From: Paractinoplanes rishiriensis
Lineage (GTDB): Bacteria > Actinomycetota > Actinomycetes > Mycobacteriales > Micromonosporaceae
Direction: 5' to 3'
DNA: 64,000 nucleotides
Assembly: GCF_016862375.1 (NCBI RefSeq)
Contig: NZ_BOMV01000080.1
Location: forward strand, 112,068-176,067
In this document: piece after piece, positions 16,326 through 23,866 of the stretch
Position numbering within the stretch: position 1 is the first letter of the stretch
How the letters are laid out: each line of letters opens with the position of its first letter
Position numbers and translations under genes: made by a program
Notes under the pieces: generated by a model
Seen by the model: the letters and a program-made list of their open reading frames with translations, nothing else
Told to the model about the DNA's origin: nothing
Databases searched by the model: none

Positions 16326-16339
16326 CTGCGGGGATTCAG

Positions 16340-16615
16340 TTACCGGGTGATGCGGCGACGCCCGCCGATGCCGGCCACCAGGGCGACACCAACGGCCGCG
16401 AGGACGATCTGGAACAGCAGCTCCGTCCAGTCCAGGCCGGCGGTGTCCGCCACACCGACGGCCCGCGCGATCACGGTGCCCAGCAGGGCGGCAACGATAC
16501 CGACCACGATGGTCAGCCAGATCGGGATGTTCTGCTTGCCCGGTACGACCAGGCGGCCCAGAGCGCCGATGATCAGGCCGACGACGATGGCGGTGATGAT
16601 GCCGGTGACAGTCAT
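16340..16615 (-). CDS. GlsB/YeaQ/YmgE family membrane protein
   Basis: 91 residues from ATG 16615 (GGAGG about 10 nt upstream). Three hydrophobic segments: GIITAIVVGLIIGALGRLVV, IPIWLTIVVGIVAALLGTVIA and LFQIVLAAVGVALVAGI, joined by the family's G-R-L-x-x-P-G loop (GRLVVPGKQNIP). These small stress-associated proteins are named transglycosylase-associated by similarity only; they have no catalytic residues and their role is unclear. The gene ends at the bidirectional terminator and is downstream of lepA's 3' end by 80 bp. Confidence 0.88.
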   Translation of the reverse strand: MTVTGIITAIVVGLIIGALGRLVVPGKQNIPIWLTIVVGIVAALLGTVIARAVGVADTAGLDWTELLFQIVLAAVGVALVAGIGGRRRITR

Positions 16616-16695
16616 GAGGTTTCCTCCTCGGGGGTGGAGCATCTGTTGCGTCCGTCGAGCCCCAATTTCCCGACCTTCGGAGAAACCAAACCGCC

Positions 16696-18576
16696 CTATT
16701 TCTTTGTTGCCCCCTTGGTGTCTGGTGTGTCGGATGTCGAGAGGGCGGCGATGAAGGCCTCCTGCGGCACCTCCACGCGCCCGACCATCTTCATCCGCTT
16801 CTTGCCCTCTTTCTGCTTCTCGAGCAGCTTGCGCTTCCGCGAGATGTCACCGCCGTAGCACTTCGCGAGCACGTCCTTGCGGATCGCCCGGATGGTCTCG
16901 CGGGCGATGATCCGGCTGCCGATGGCCGCCTGGATCGGCACCTCGAACTGCTGCCGCGGGATGAGTTTCTGCAGCTTGGAGGCGATGGTTACGCCATAGT
17001 TGTACGCCTTGTCCTTGTGCACGATGGCGCTGAACGCGTCGACCGGCTCACCGTGCAGCAGGATGTCCACCTTGACCAGGTCCGCCACCTGCTCACCGGA
17101 CGGCTCGTAGTCGAGTGACGCGTACCCCTTGGTCTTGCTCTTCAGCTGGTCGAAGAAGTCAAAGATGATCTCCGCCAGGGGCAGCGTGTACCGCAGTTCC
17201 ACTCGTTCGGCGGACAGGTACTCCATGCCGAGCAGGCTGCCGCGCCGGCTCTGGCACAGCTCCATGACCGAGCCCACGTACTCGTTCGGCACCAGAACTG
17301 TGGCGCGTACCACAGGCTCGTGAATCTCGGCGATCTTGCCGGTTGGGAACTCGCTCGGGTTGGTGACGACCTTTTCGACCGCATCCTCGGTGTAGACCCG
17401 GTAGACCACGTTCGGCGCCGTCGAGATGAGGTCCAGGTTGAATTCGCGCTCCAGCCGCTCCCCGATGATCTCCAGGTGCAGCAGGCCGAGGTAGCCGACC
17501 CGGAAGCCGAAGCCGAGCGCCGCCGACGTCTCCGGCTCGTAGACCAGCGCGGCGTCGTTGAGCTTGAGCTTGTCGAGCGCGTCACGCAGCGCCGGGTAGT
17601 CGGAGCCGTCGATCGGGTAGAGGCCCGAGTAGACCATCGGCTTCGGGTCTTTGTAGCCACTGAGCGGCTCGGCAGCCGGCCGGTTGTTGCCGGTCACGGT
17701 GTCACCGACCCGGGACTGCCGCACGTCCTTCACGCCGGTGATCAGGTAGCCGACCTCGCCCACGCCGAGCGCGCCGGCCTTCTCCATCTCGGGCGAGACA
17801 ACCCCGATTTCGAGAAGCTCATGCACGGCCCCGGTCGACATCATCTTGATCCGGTCCCGCGCCCCGATCCGCCCGTCAATGACCCGGACGTACGTGACCA
17901 CGCCGCGGTACACGTCGTACACCGAGTCGAAGATCATCGCCCGGGCCGGCGCCGCCGCGTCACCCACCGGCGGCTGGAACTGCCGGACGATCTCGTCGAG
18001 CAGGTGCTCCACACCGTCCCCGGTCTTGCCCGACACCCGCAGCACGTCCTCGGGCTCGCACCCGATCAGCTTGGCGAGCTCAGCGGCGTACTTCTCCGGC
18101 TGCGCCGCCGGCAGGTCGATCTTGTTGAGCACCGGGATGATGTGCAGGTCGTTCTCCATCGCCAGGTACAGGTTGGCGAGCGTCTGAGCCTCGATCCCCT
18201 GCGCCGCGTCGACCAGCAGAATCGCACCCTCACAGGCGGCCAGGCTTCGGGAGACCTCGTACGTGAAGTCGACGTGCCCCGGCGTATCGATCATGTTGAG
18301 GACCGCGGTCTGCCCCGCCTGCTCCCCCGCACGAACCACCCACGGCATCCGGACGGCCTGCGACTTGATCGTGATGCCGCGTTCCCGCTCGATGTCCATC
18401 CGGTCCAGGTACTGAGCCCGCATCTGCCGCGGGTCGACCACCCCGGTGATCTGCAACATCCGATCGGCCAGCGTCGACTTGCCGTGGTCGATGTGCGCAA
18501 TGATGCAGAAGTTGCGGATGCGACTCGGATCGGTAGCTCCGATCACGTTGTCGGCATGGTCGAGCGGTCCAGGCAC
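16696..18576 (-). CDS. lepA: Elongation factor 4 (LepA), ribosome back-translocase
   Basis: 626 residues from GTG 18576 after a GGAAG ribosome site. GTPase motifs: AHIDHGKST (G1), ERGITI (G2), DTPGHVDF (G3), NKIDLPAA (G4). The EF-G-like domains II, III and V follow, then the LepA-specific C-terminal domain (CYGGDISRKRKLLEKQKEGKKRMK). It binds ribosomes and reverses or remodels translocation under ionic stress. Usual gene neighbours (hemW, holA, rpsT) are present within 7 kb. The extra N-terminal GPLDHADNVIGATDPS before SRIRNFCIIAH is common in actinobacteria. Confidence 0.98.
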   Translation of the reverse strand: MPGPLDHADNVIGATDPSRIRNFCIIAHIDHGKSTLADRMLQITGVVDPRQMRAQYLDRMDIERERGITIKSQAVRMPWVVRAGEQAGQTAVLNMIDTPGHVDFTYEVSRSLAACEGAILLVDAAQGIEAQTLANLYLAMENDLHIIPVLNKIDLPAAQPEKYAAELAKLIGCEPEDVLRVSGKTGDGVEHLLDEIVRQFQPPVGDAAAPARAMIFDSVYDVYRGVVTYVRVIDGRIGARDRIKMMSTGAVHELLEIGVVSPEMEKAGALGVGEVGYLITGVKDVRQSRVGDTVTGNNRPAAEPLSGYKDPKPMVYSGLYPIDGSDYPALRDALDKLKLNDAALVYEPETSAALGFGFRVGYLGLLHLEIIGERLEREFNLDLISTAPNVVYRVYTEDAVEKVVTNPSEFPTGKIAEIHEPVVRATVLVPNEYVGSVMELCQSRRGSLLGMEYLSAERVELRYTLPLAEIIFDFFDQLKSKTKGYASLDYEPSGEQVADLVKVDILLHGEPVDAFSAIVHKDKAYNYGVTIASKLQKLIPRQQFEVPIQAAIGSRIIARETIRAIRKDVLAKCYGGDISRKRKLLEKQKEGKKRMKMVGRVEVPQEAFIAALSTSDTPDTKGATKK

Positions 18577-18761
18577 GGTCTTCCGTTCTTCCCAAGCTGA
18601 AGGACACCGACGAACAGCCGGCGCGCGTCCTATCGTCCCACGCCCGCGCGCAAGCCCCGATCACACCCGCGCAGGAGCTCCCCGCCCACCGCGAGGCGCC
18701 CGGGTCCGCCCCCGGTTGCGGTCCGCCCGAAGCGGGCCCCCGACGACCCCTCAGACCCAGC

Positions 18762-19601
18762 TCACACCCGGTCGAGCGGAACGTGCGGCAGCGGCGGCAG
18801 CTGCACCGTCACAGCATCCCCCGGCCGAACCACACCACCCCGCAGCACGACCCCCATGATCCCCGCCTTGCGCACCAGCCGTCCCTGCTCGTCCCGGCCC
18901 AGCACCTCGTTGAGCAGCCCAGCCCGAAACCCGTTGATCTGCCCACACGGATTCCGCAACCCAGCCACAATCACCGCCGGCCGCAAATCATCCCCTAAAT
19001 CCCGCCCGACCGCCGCCGCCACAGCCGCCGCCGACACCGCAGTAGCCGCATCCAACGCCGCCGCCGCAGCCACCCCGAGCACGGCCGCCAGAGGCCCGCC
19101 AGCCCCCGCCACCCCAGAGTCGCCACCCGCAGCCGCCGCGCCAGACTCGCCGCCCGCAGGCGCCGCCCCAGGCCCGCCGCTGGCGCCCGCCGTCACCGCC
19201 CCAGGCCCCCCGCCGGCGCCCGCCGTCACCGCCCCAGGCCCGCCGCCGGCGCCCGCCGTCACCCCTGGCAACGCCCCGAACCGCAGGATCGTCCCCGTGG
19301 GCAACCCCAGCAGATCGATCCCACTGGTCGTCACGTTCTCGCCCAGGTCGCCGGCCGCCACCGCGAACCCCTTCGCCCCCACCTCCGCGAAGAGCTCCCG
19401 ATGAATCAGGTGGACCTGACGCAGGTTGGGCTGCGTCGGATCGGTCCGCACCCGGCCGCGGTGCTTCACGTAGGCGCCGGCGTGCACATCTCCCGCCACC
19501 CCGACACCCGCCACCAACCGGATCTCACCGCGCACCGGCTTTGTGAACGCGTATGTGTCGTTACAACTGACCGCCGCGACCGTCCCCTGTTCCGCCGTCA
19601 T
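18762..19601 (-). CDS. MOSC domain protein with expanded Ala/Gly/Pro insert
   Basis: 279 residues. N-terminal MOSC half (GEIRLVAGVGVAGDVHAG, VHLIHRELFAEVG, LGENVTTSGIDLLGLPTGTILRFG) and C-terminal half (LRNPCGQINGFRAGLLNEV, with the conserved Cys, then AGIMGVVLRGGVVRPGDAVTV) are intact. MOSC domains bind sulfur or molybdopterin and act in Mo-cofactor sulfur transfer or N-hydroxylated-base reduction. Residues about 113-200 form a low-complexity insert with an 11-residue repeat (TAGAGGGPGAV) inside a domain that is normally compact. The insert is encoded by a 33-bp tandem repeat and may be recent. Confidence 0.88.
   Translation of the reverse strand: MTAEQGTVAAVSCNDTYAFTKPVRGEIRLVAGVGVAGDVHAGAYVKHRGRVRTDPTQPNLRQVHLIHRELFAEVGAKGFAVAAGDLGENVTTSGIDLLGLPTGTILRFGALPGVTAGAGGGPGAVTAGAGGGPGAVTAGASGGPGAAPAGGESGAAAAGGDSGVAGAGGPLAAVLGVAAAAALDAATAVSAAAVAAAVGRDLGDDLRPAVIVAGLRNPCGQINGFRAGLLNEVLGRDEQGRLVRKAGIMGVVLRGGVVRPGDAVTVQLPPLPHVPLDRV
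19182..19268. repeat. 33-bp in-frame tandem repeat in the MOSC gene
   Basis: Unit copies at 19182-19214 and 19215-19247, with a partial third copy from 19248 and degenerate sequence before 19182. Unit length is a multiple of three, so copy changes keep the frame and alter only the Ala/Gly/Pro linker. Confidence 0.85.
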
Positions 19602-19661
19602 GGGCCGGAGTCTCTCCCGAGCGCCTCCTTGCGCTCGACCCCAAATCCGGCCTCCGAGACC

Positions 19662-19717
19662 CGCTCATCCGGGACCGCTCATCCGGCACCGCTCATCCGG
19701 CACCGCTCATCGGGACC
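19662..19717. repeat. Four tandem 14-bp units
   Basis: CGCTCATCCGGGAC, CGCTCATCCGGCAC (twice) and CGCTCATCGGGACC at 19662, 19676, 19690 and 19704, ending exactly at the stop codon of the DUF4240 gene. They lie between that gene's 3' end and the MOSC gene start. Confidence 0.85.
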
Positions 19718-20251
19718 TCACTCCGGCGGCATCAGGAACAGCGCGGACAACTTCGGCAAACGTCGCTGCATCTCCTCCTCGTTGTCGAAATCCCACAGAT
19801 CGTTGGCGTCGGGGCGGGTCACCGGACGATCCCAGACCGGCAACTCGGACCCCGTGGCCTGCTGATAGGCGTCGTTGGCGATGGACAAGACCTCCTCCGC
19901 CTCGAAAACCGCCCCGCTGTCGGCGGCGGACCGCACCGCCGGGACGTCGGCCAGCGAATCCGGCGACCGCACCGATCGCGCCACGGCCTCCCGCCCGTGC
20001 GCGATCAGCCAGCCCCGGAAGTTGTCGAAGCCCTCGTCGGAGCAGCCCCCGTTGATCAGGTAGGCCGCGGCCCACAGATCCTGGGTGCCGGACGCGACCA
20101 TCACCTTGTCGAGGTGGCGGGCCCAGGCGACGATCTCCTCCGGGTCATGGGCGGCCAGGTCGGCGGCGGCACGCTTGGCCACCTCGGCCGGGGACGCTGG
20201 CCGGTCGGCGGTGGCACGGCCGATGATGGCCCAGAAGTCGTCGGTTCTCAT
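19718..20251 (-). CDS. DUF4240 domain protein
   Basis: 177 residues from ATG 20251 (MRTDDFWAIIGRA). Typical DUF4240 start (M-x-x-x-x-F-W-x-x-I) followed by HDPEEIVAWARHLDKVM and DLWAAAYLINGGCSDEGFDNFRGWLIAHGRE, the conserved Trp/Gly-rich core, and the GAVFEAEEVLSIANDAYQQATG region. The family resembles WGR-associated and immunity-like proteins, but no function is established. Cytoplasmic, acidic. Divergent from the APH-fold gene. Confidence 0.85.
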   Translation of the reverse strand: MRTDDFWAIIGRATADRPASPAEVAKRAAADLAAHDPEEIVAWARHLDKVMVASGTQDLWAAAYLINGGCSDEGFDNFRGWLIAHGREAVARSVRSPDSLADVPAVRSAADSGAVFEAEEVLSIANDAYQQATGSELPVWDRPVTRPDANDLWDFDNEEEMQRRLPKLSALFLMPPE

Positions 20252-20297
20252 GGGGAGGATCCTGCCAGTGGGGTACGACAAAATTCGGGACGGCAGG

Positions 20298-21275
20298 ATG
20301 GGTCGGGTGCGGCCGATTTCACTTCCCGACGTCGCCTACGGCACTACCGCCGTACGCCCGGATTGGCAAGACCTGCCCAAACGCCTGCAGCGAGCCATCT
20401 CCACCCGCCTCGGCGCCCCGGTCACCTTCGCGCGGAGCGCGGGCGGCGGCTTCACCCGCGCCTTCGCCGCGGTGCTTCGCACAGAGTCCGGCCTGGGAGC
20501 CTTCGTCAAGGCCGCGGCGCTCAAGGATCCGACGTCTGAGTGGTACGCGAGAGAGGCCGCGATCACCGCGGCGCTGCCCGAGGCGGTCGACGCCGCCCGG
20601 CCGCTCTGGACCATGGTCGACGCCGGACACTTCGTGCTGTGCCTGGAACTCGTCGACGGCCACGTCCCGGCCCTGCCCTGGGACCCGGCCGAACTGACCG
20701 CCGCCCTGGCCGCCTGGTCGACCGCCGCCGACGCCCTGGCCCGCCCCTCCGGTGACCTGCTGGCGGTGGGCATACCCACGTTGCCGGAAATCTTGCGTTC
20801 CGAAATGTCGTGGTGGTCGGAAGTCGCCGCCGGCCGTGAACCGATGCCCCGCACCGCGCAGCGCACCGTCGCCCCGGCACACCTCGCCGATCTGGCCGGC
20901 CTCGAACGTGCCCTGCCCCCGCTTGCGGCCGATTCCAGCCTCCTGCACGGCGACCTGCGGATCGACAACGTGCTGATCGGCCGGGACGGCCGCGCCCGGC
21001 TCTGCGACTGGACCTGGCCCTGCCTCGGCGCGCCCTGGTTCGACACGGTGACGCTGCTGGTCAGTGCATTCGCGAGCGGCCTGGACGCGGACGCCTACCT
21101 GGAACCCTGGGACGCGCCCGCCGAGGGTGTGGACGGAGCCCTCGCGGCGCTGGCCGGATATTGGCTGGTCCGGGCGGACGGCGGCCCGAGCAGCGCCTCC
21201 CCGCACAGCCGTCAGCACCAGCGGTTCAGCGGCGAGCAGGCACTGGCCTGGCTGGCGAGCCGGCGGGGCTGGTGA
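20298..21275 (+). CDS. Aminoglycoside phosphotransferase-fold (APH) kinase
   Basis: 325 residues from ATG 20298; a GTG at 20307 is an alternative with better spacing from AGGATGGG. Protein-kinase-like fold: the catalytic loop HGDLRIDNVL and metal-binding CDWTWPCLGAPWFD (in place of the usual D-F-D) are clear, and AFVKAAALKDPTSEWYAREAAI provides the Lys/Glu of the N lobe. APH-family enzymes phosphorylate small molecules such as aminoglycosides, choline or homoserine. The gene neighbourhood gives no hint of substrate, so resistance should not be assumed. Confidence 0.85.
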   Translation: MGRVRPISLPDVAYGTTAVRPDWQDLPKRLQRAISTRLGAPVTFARSAGGGFTRAFAAVLRTESGLGAFVKAAALKDPTSEWYAREAAITAALPEAVDAARPLWTMVDAGHFVLCLELVDGHVPALPWDPAELTAALAAWSTAADALARPSGDLLAVGIPTLPEILRSEMSWWSEVAAGREPMPRTAQRTVAPAHLADLAGLERALPPLAADSSLLHGDLRIDNVLIGRDGRARLCDWTWPCLGAPWFDTVTLLVSAFASGLDADAYLEPWDAPAEGVDGALAALAGYWLVRADGGPSSASPHSRQHQRFSGEQALAWLASRRGW

Positions 21276-21293
21276 CGCCGGGGTGAGGCCGTT

Positions 21294-21322
21294 TTGGCGG
21301 GTCGGAACGGTGCTGGTAGTCT
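21294..21322 (+). promoter_or_regulatory. Promoter of rpsT
   Basis: TTGGCG (21294-21299), 17-bp spacer, TAGTCT (21317-21322). The transcript would start near 21329 and have a leader of about 118 nt before the rpsT start at 21447. Confidence 0.65.
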
Positions 21323-21446
21323 GGTTCATCGCGTGTGGTGACGCGCCGCTGTTTGCTGCTCCGGCAGCCGGTTGCTCCGGTAACCGACCGTGGTGGCCAC
21401 CGCGCTTGAGACCAGTTTCCGAACCTAGTCAGGACAAGGCTGTCGC

Positions 21447-21713
21447 GTGGCGAACATCAAGTCCCAGATCAAGCGCAACCGGCAGAACGAGAAGGCCCGG
21501 CTGCGCAACAAGTCGGTCAAGTCGTCGCTGAAGACCGTGATTCGCAAGCTCAACGAGGCGAGCGAGGCGGGCAACAGCGAGACGGCGACCGCGCTGCTGC
21601 GTGACGCCTCGCGTCAGCTGGACAAGGCTGTCAGCAAGGGCGTCATCCACAAGAACCAGGCGGCCAACCGCAAGTCGGCCATCGCCAAGCGGGTCGCCGC
21701 GCTGTCTGCCTGA
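21447..21713 (+). CDS. rpsT: 30S ribosomal protein S20
   Basis: 88 residues from GTG 21447 (MANIKSQIKRNRQNEKARLRN). A highly basic three-helix protein of standard length; conserved KNQAANRKSAIAKRV near the C terminus. It binds 16S rRNA during early 30S assembly. It has its own promoter and a downstream hairpin, and stands opposite holA as in other actinobacteria. S20 is often autoregulated through its leader, but no specific structure can be assigned here. Confidence 0.98.
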   Translation: MANIKSQIKRNRQNEKARLRNKSVKSSLKTVIRKLNEASEAGNSETATALLRDASRQLDKAVSKGVIHKNQAANRKSAIAKRVAALSA

Positions 21714-21793
21714 TCCGTCAGGCTTCCGGCGCGGCTGCATGGACGCGGCCGCGCCGCAGGCCCGCTTACCCGCGGGCTAGGTCGCAGAACACA

Positions 21794-21830
21794 AATTCGG
21801 GCATCGCCGGATCACGGCGGTGCCCGAATT
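21794..21830. terminator. Terminator hairpin between rpsT and the minus-strand gene
   Basis: AATTCGGGCATCGCCG pairs with CGGCGGTGCCCGAATT (one mismatch in 16 bp) around a short loop. It can stop transcription from both sides: rpsT rightward and the small membrane-protein gene leftward. Confidence 0.8.
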
Positions 21831-21847
21831 CTATTGCGAGTTGATTC

Positions 21848-22285
21848 CTACTCGTAGCGACGGCTGGCCGACTGGCGAACCCGCTGCTGCTCCGCCTCCA
21901 GGCGCTCGGCCCACGGCCGCTGCACCTGGGCGCCGGCACCGCGGTTGAGCACACCCGGAAGGCGGGTCGTGGTCTCGCCGACGATCTCGACCGGCGGCGC
22001 CGGCTCGGCGATCGGCGCCATGCGGGGCCGGGGCGGCGGCGGTGCGGGCTGCGTGAGCGCGCCGGCCACCACGTCGTTGAGCTTGACCATGCCGGCCACC
22101 GTCGCGGGCAGCACCAGCACGCCCCACCAGCTCACCAACTCGGCCAGGGCGAGCAGGACGCCGAGCGCGATGGTGCCCTCGAGGAAGATGAAGCAGAGGA
22201 AGCCGCTGGGCGTGAGGGTCCGCAGCCGCAGCATGCGGGCATAGAGCGGAGGCTGTACGTCGTGCGGCAGGCGGGACCGGCTCAT
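21848..22285 (-). CDS. Small membrane protein of unknown function
   Basis: 145 residues from ATG 22285, overlapping the holA stop by 4 bp. Basic N terminus, then two hydrophobic helices (SGFLCFIFLEGTIALGVLLALAEL and SWWGVLVLPATVAGMVKL), then a Pro-rich, charged cytoplasmic-like tail of about 70 residues ending in RQSASRRYE. Similar proteins sit next to holA in related actinomycetes, as far as I can recognise, but no domain name applies. Co-translation with holA is likely. Confidence 0.75.
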   Translation of the reverse strand: MSRSRLPHDVQPPLYARMLRLRTLTPSGFLCFIFLEGTIALGVLLALAELVSWWGVLVLPATVAGMVKLNDVVAGALTQPAPPPPRPRMAPIAEPAPPVEIVGETTTRLPGVLNRGAGAQVQRPWAERLEAEQQRVRQSASRRYE

Positions 22286-23265
22286 CGGGCGCCACCCGAC
22301 CGGCGGGCCGCGGCCACCGCGAAGACGGCCTGCTCCAGGGCGTAGCCGCGGTCTTCGGCGCCACCCTTGACGGCCGCATTGCAGTCGGCGGCCGCGCGCA
22401 TGGCGTCGACCAGGCCCTCCGGCGTCCAGCCCCGGCTGCGTTCCTGTGCCCGCTGGATCTTCCACGCCGGCATGCCAAGCGAGCTGGCCATCTGATACGG
22501 GTTGCCGCGTCCGGCCGAGGCGACCCGCGCGATGGTGCGGACCCCGTCGGCGAGGGCATCGGCGATCGGCACCGGGTCGACGCCGACGTGCAGCGCCCAG
22601 CGCAGCGCCTCGAGCGCGCCCGGCACGTCACCCACGACCGCCGCGTCGGCCACGTTGAAGCCGCTGACCTCGGCGCGGCCTTTGTAATACCGCGCGACCA
22701 CGGCCTCACTGATCTTGCCGTCGGTGTCGGCCAGCAGCTGCGAGCAGGCCGCCGCGATCTCCCGAAGGTCGTTGCCCACGGCCGCGAGCAGCGCCGACGC
22801 GGCCGTCTCGTCGCAGCGCCCGCCGTGCCGCCGGAACTCGTCGCGGACGAAAGCGATGCGCTCCCGGTCGCCCTTGAGCTTCGCGGCCGGGACCACCGTG
22901 GCGCCGGCCGAGCGCATGCCGTCGGCGAGCGCCTTGCCCTTGGCGCCACCGAGGTGCGCCACGATCAGGGTGACCTCGGGATCCGGATTTTTCGCGTACG
23001 CCAGCAGGGCCGTGATCAGGTCTTTGCGCGCGTCCTGTCCACTGCGGATCACCAGCACCCGGCGACCGCCGAACAGCGACGGGCTGAGCATCTCGGCCAC
23101 CTCGCCGGCCGCGAGCGCGCCTCCCTCATACTCCCGGACGTCGGCGCCCGGGTCAGCTGTCCGCGCCGCGTCGACCGCCGCGGCGATCGCACGGGCGGCG
23201 AGCAACTCCTCGTCGCCCAGGACGAGGAGCAGCGGTTCGGGGGATGCCGTCGTCACGCCCAACAT
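22282..23265 (-). CDS. holA: DNA polymerase III delta subunit (clamp loader)
   Basis: 327 residues from ATG 23265 (MLGVTTASPEPLLLVLGDEELL). The delta-subunit fold is recognisable: LVLGDEELLAARAI, the segment MLSPSLFGGRRVLVIRSGQD, HLGGAKGKALADGMRSAG, and the C-terminal collar helices including VFAVAAARRSGG. Delta opens the beta clamp so it can be loaded on DNA. It is located with comEC, comEA and rpsT, the usual order. It overlaps the next small membrane-protein gene. Confidence 0.95.
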   Translation of the reverse strand: MLGVTTASPEPLLLVLGDEELLAARAIAAAVDAARTADPGADVREYEGGALAAGEVAEMLSPSLFGGRRVLVIRSGQDARKDLITALLAYAKNPDPEVTLIVAHLGGAKGKALADGMRSAGATVVPAAKLKGDRERIAFVRDEFRRHGGRCDETAASALLAAVGNDLREIAAACSQLLADTDGKISEAVVARYYKGRAEVSGFNVADAAVVGDVPGALEALRWALHVGVDPVPIADALADGVRTIARVASAGRGNPYQMASSLGMPAWKIQRAQERSRGWTPEGLVDAMRAAADCNAAVKGGAEDRGYALEQAVFAVAAARRSGGAR

Positions 23266-23429
23266 CGTCGCACGAGGGGCTGACGTTTCCGCGAGCCTCA
23301 CTCCTTCGCGCAGAACGCCGATCACCGAATGCGAAAGCAGACATATCGGCGGCCTGCCATGTCCCTCTAGCCGTAGAGTCGCTCGATCAGGCTGAATGTC
23401 TGCCCGGCCCGCACCGCGCCGCCGAACGG

Positions 23430-23856
23430 TCATCGACGGCTGTCATCGGCAACTATTCGGACTAACCCGGGCGTGTCGGCAGCTCCGGCCTGAGCAGCGC
23501 GCCGACCACGCGTCCACCCGCACGCCCCGGTGCACGAGCCGCTGCCGCGCGCCACCGGATCCATCCAGTACCCGATCTCGGCCGTCCGGTTGCCCTTCAG
23601 CCCGAACTCGACCCGGTCCAGCCGAACACCGTCCCCGGTATCCACCACGACGTACTCGCCACGCCGCCCCGCGGTCCAACCCGCGATCGCCATCTCCCGC
23701 ATGAAGTGCTCGGCGTGTGCCATCTAGTACGCCTGCGGGATCTGGACGAACCGCTGCACCTCGGGGTCATGTGACACCGCGTACACCCAAGGGATGTCGC
23801 CCTCGGTGAACGGCCGCAGGGTGATCTCCCCCCGCCGTGATCGTCGCCGGCTCCAC
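23430..23856 (-). pseudogene. Decayed GNAT N-acetyltransferase (RimJ/RimL-like)
   Basis: Reading from about 23856, the frames give EPATITAG, then after a one-base slip EITLRPFTEGDIPWVYAVSHDPE and VQRFVQIPQAY, a TAG stop at 23724-23726, and then in the same frame MAHAEHFMREMAIAGW ... FGLKGNRTAEIGYWMDPVARGSG. This is a GNAT acetyltransferase with three lesions: an extra G in a six-G run (23828-23833), the internal stop, and loss of frame after CTGA near 23540 so the C-terminal helix is missing. Its start overlaps or abuts the comEC end, so it was once the next gene of the competence operon. Confidence 0.8.
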
Positions 23857-23866
23857 CCCGCAATTG

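Noticed and set aside
20298..21275. Aminoglycoside resistance gene
   Set aside because: Only the general APH fold is visible; there is no resistance-gene context, and the family includes many metabolic kinases.
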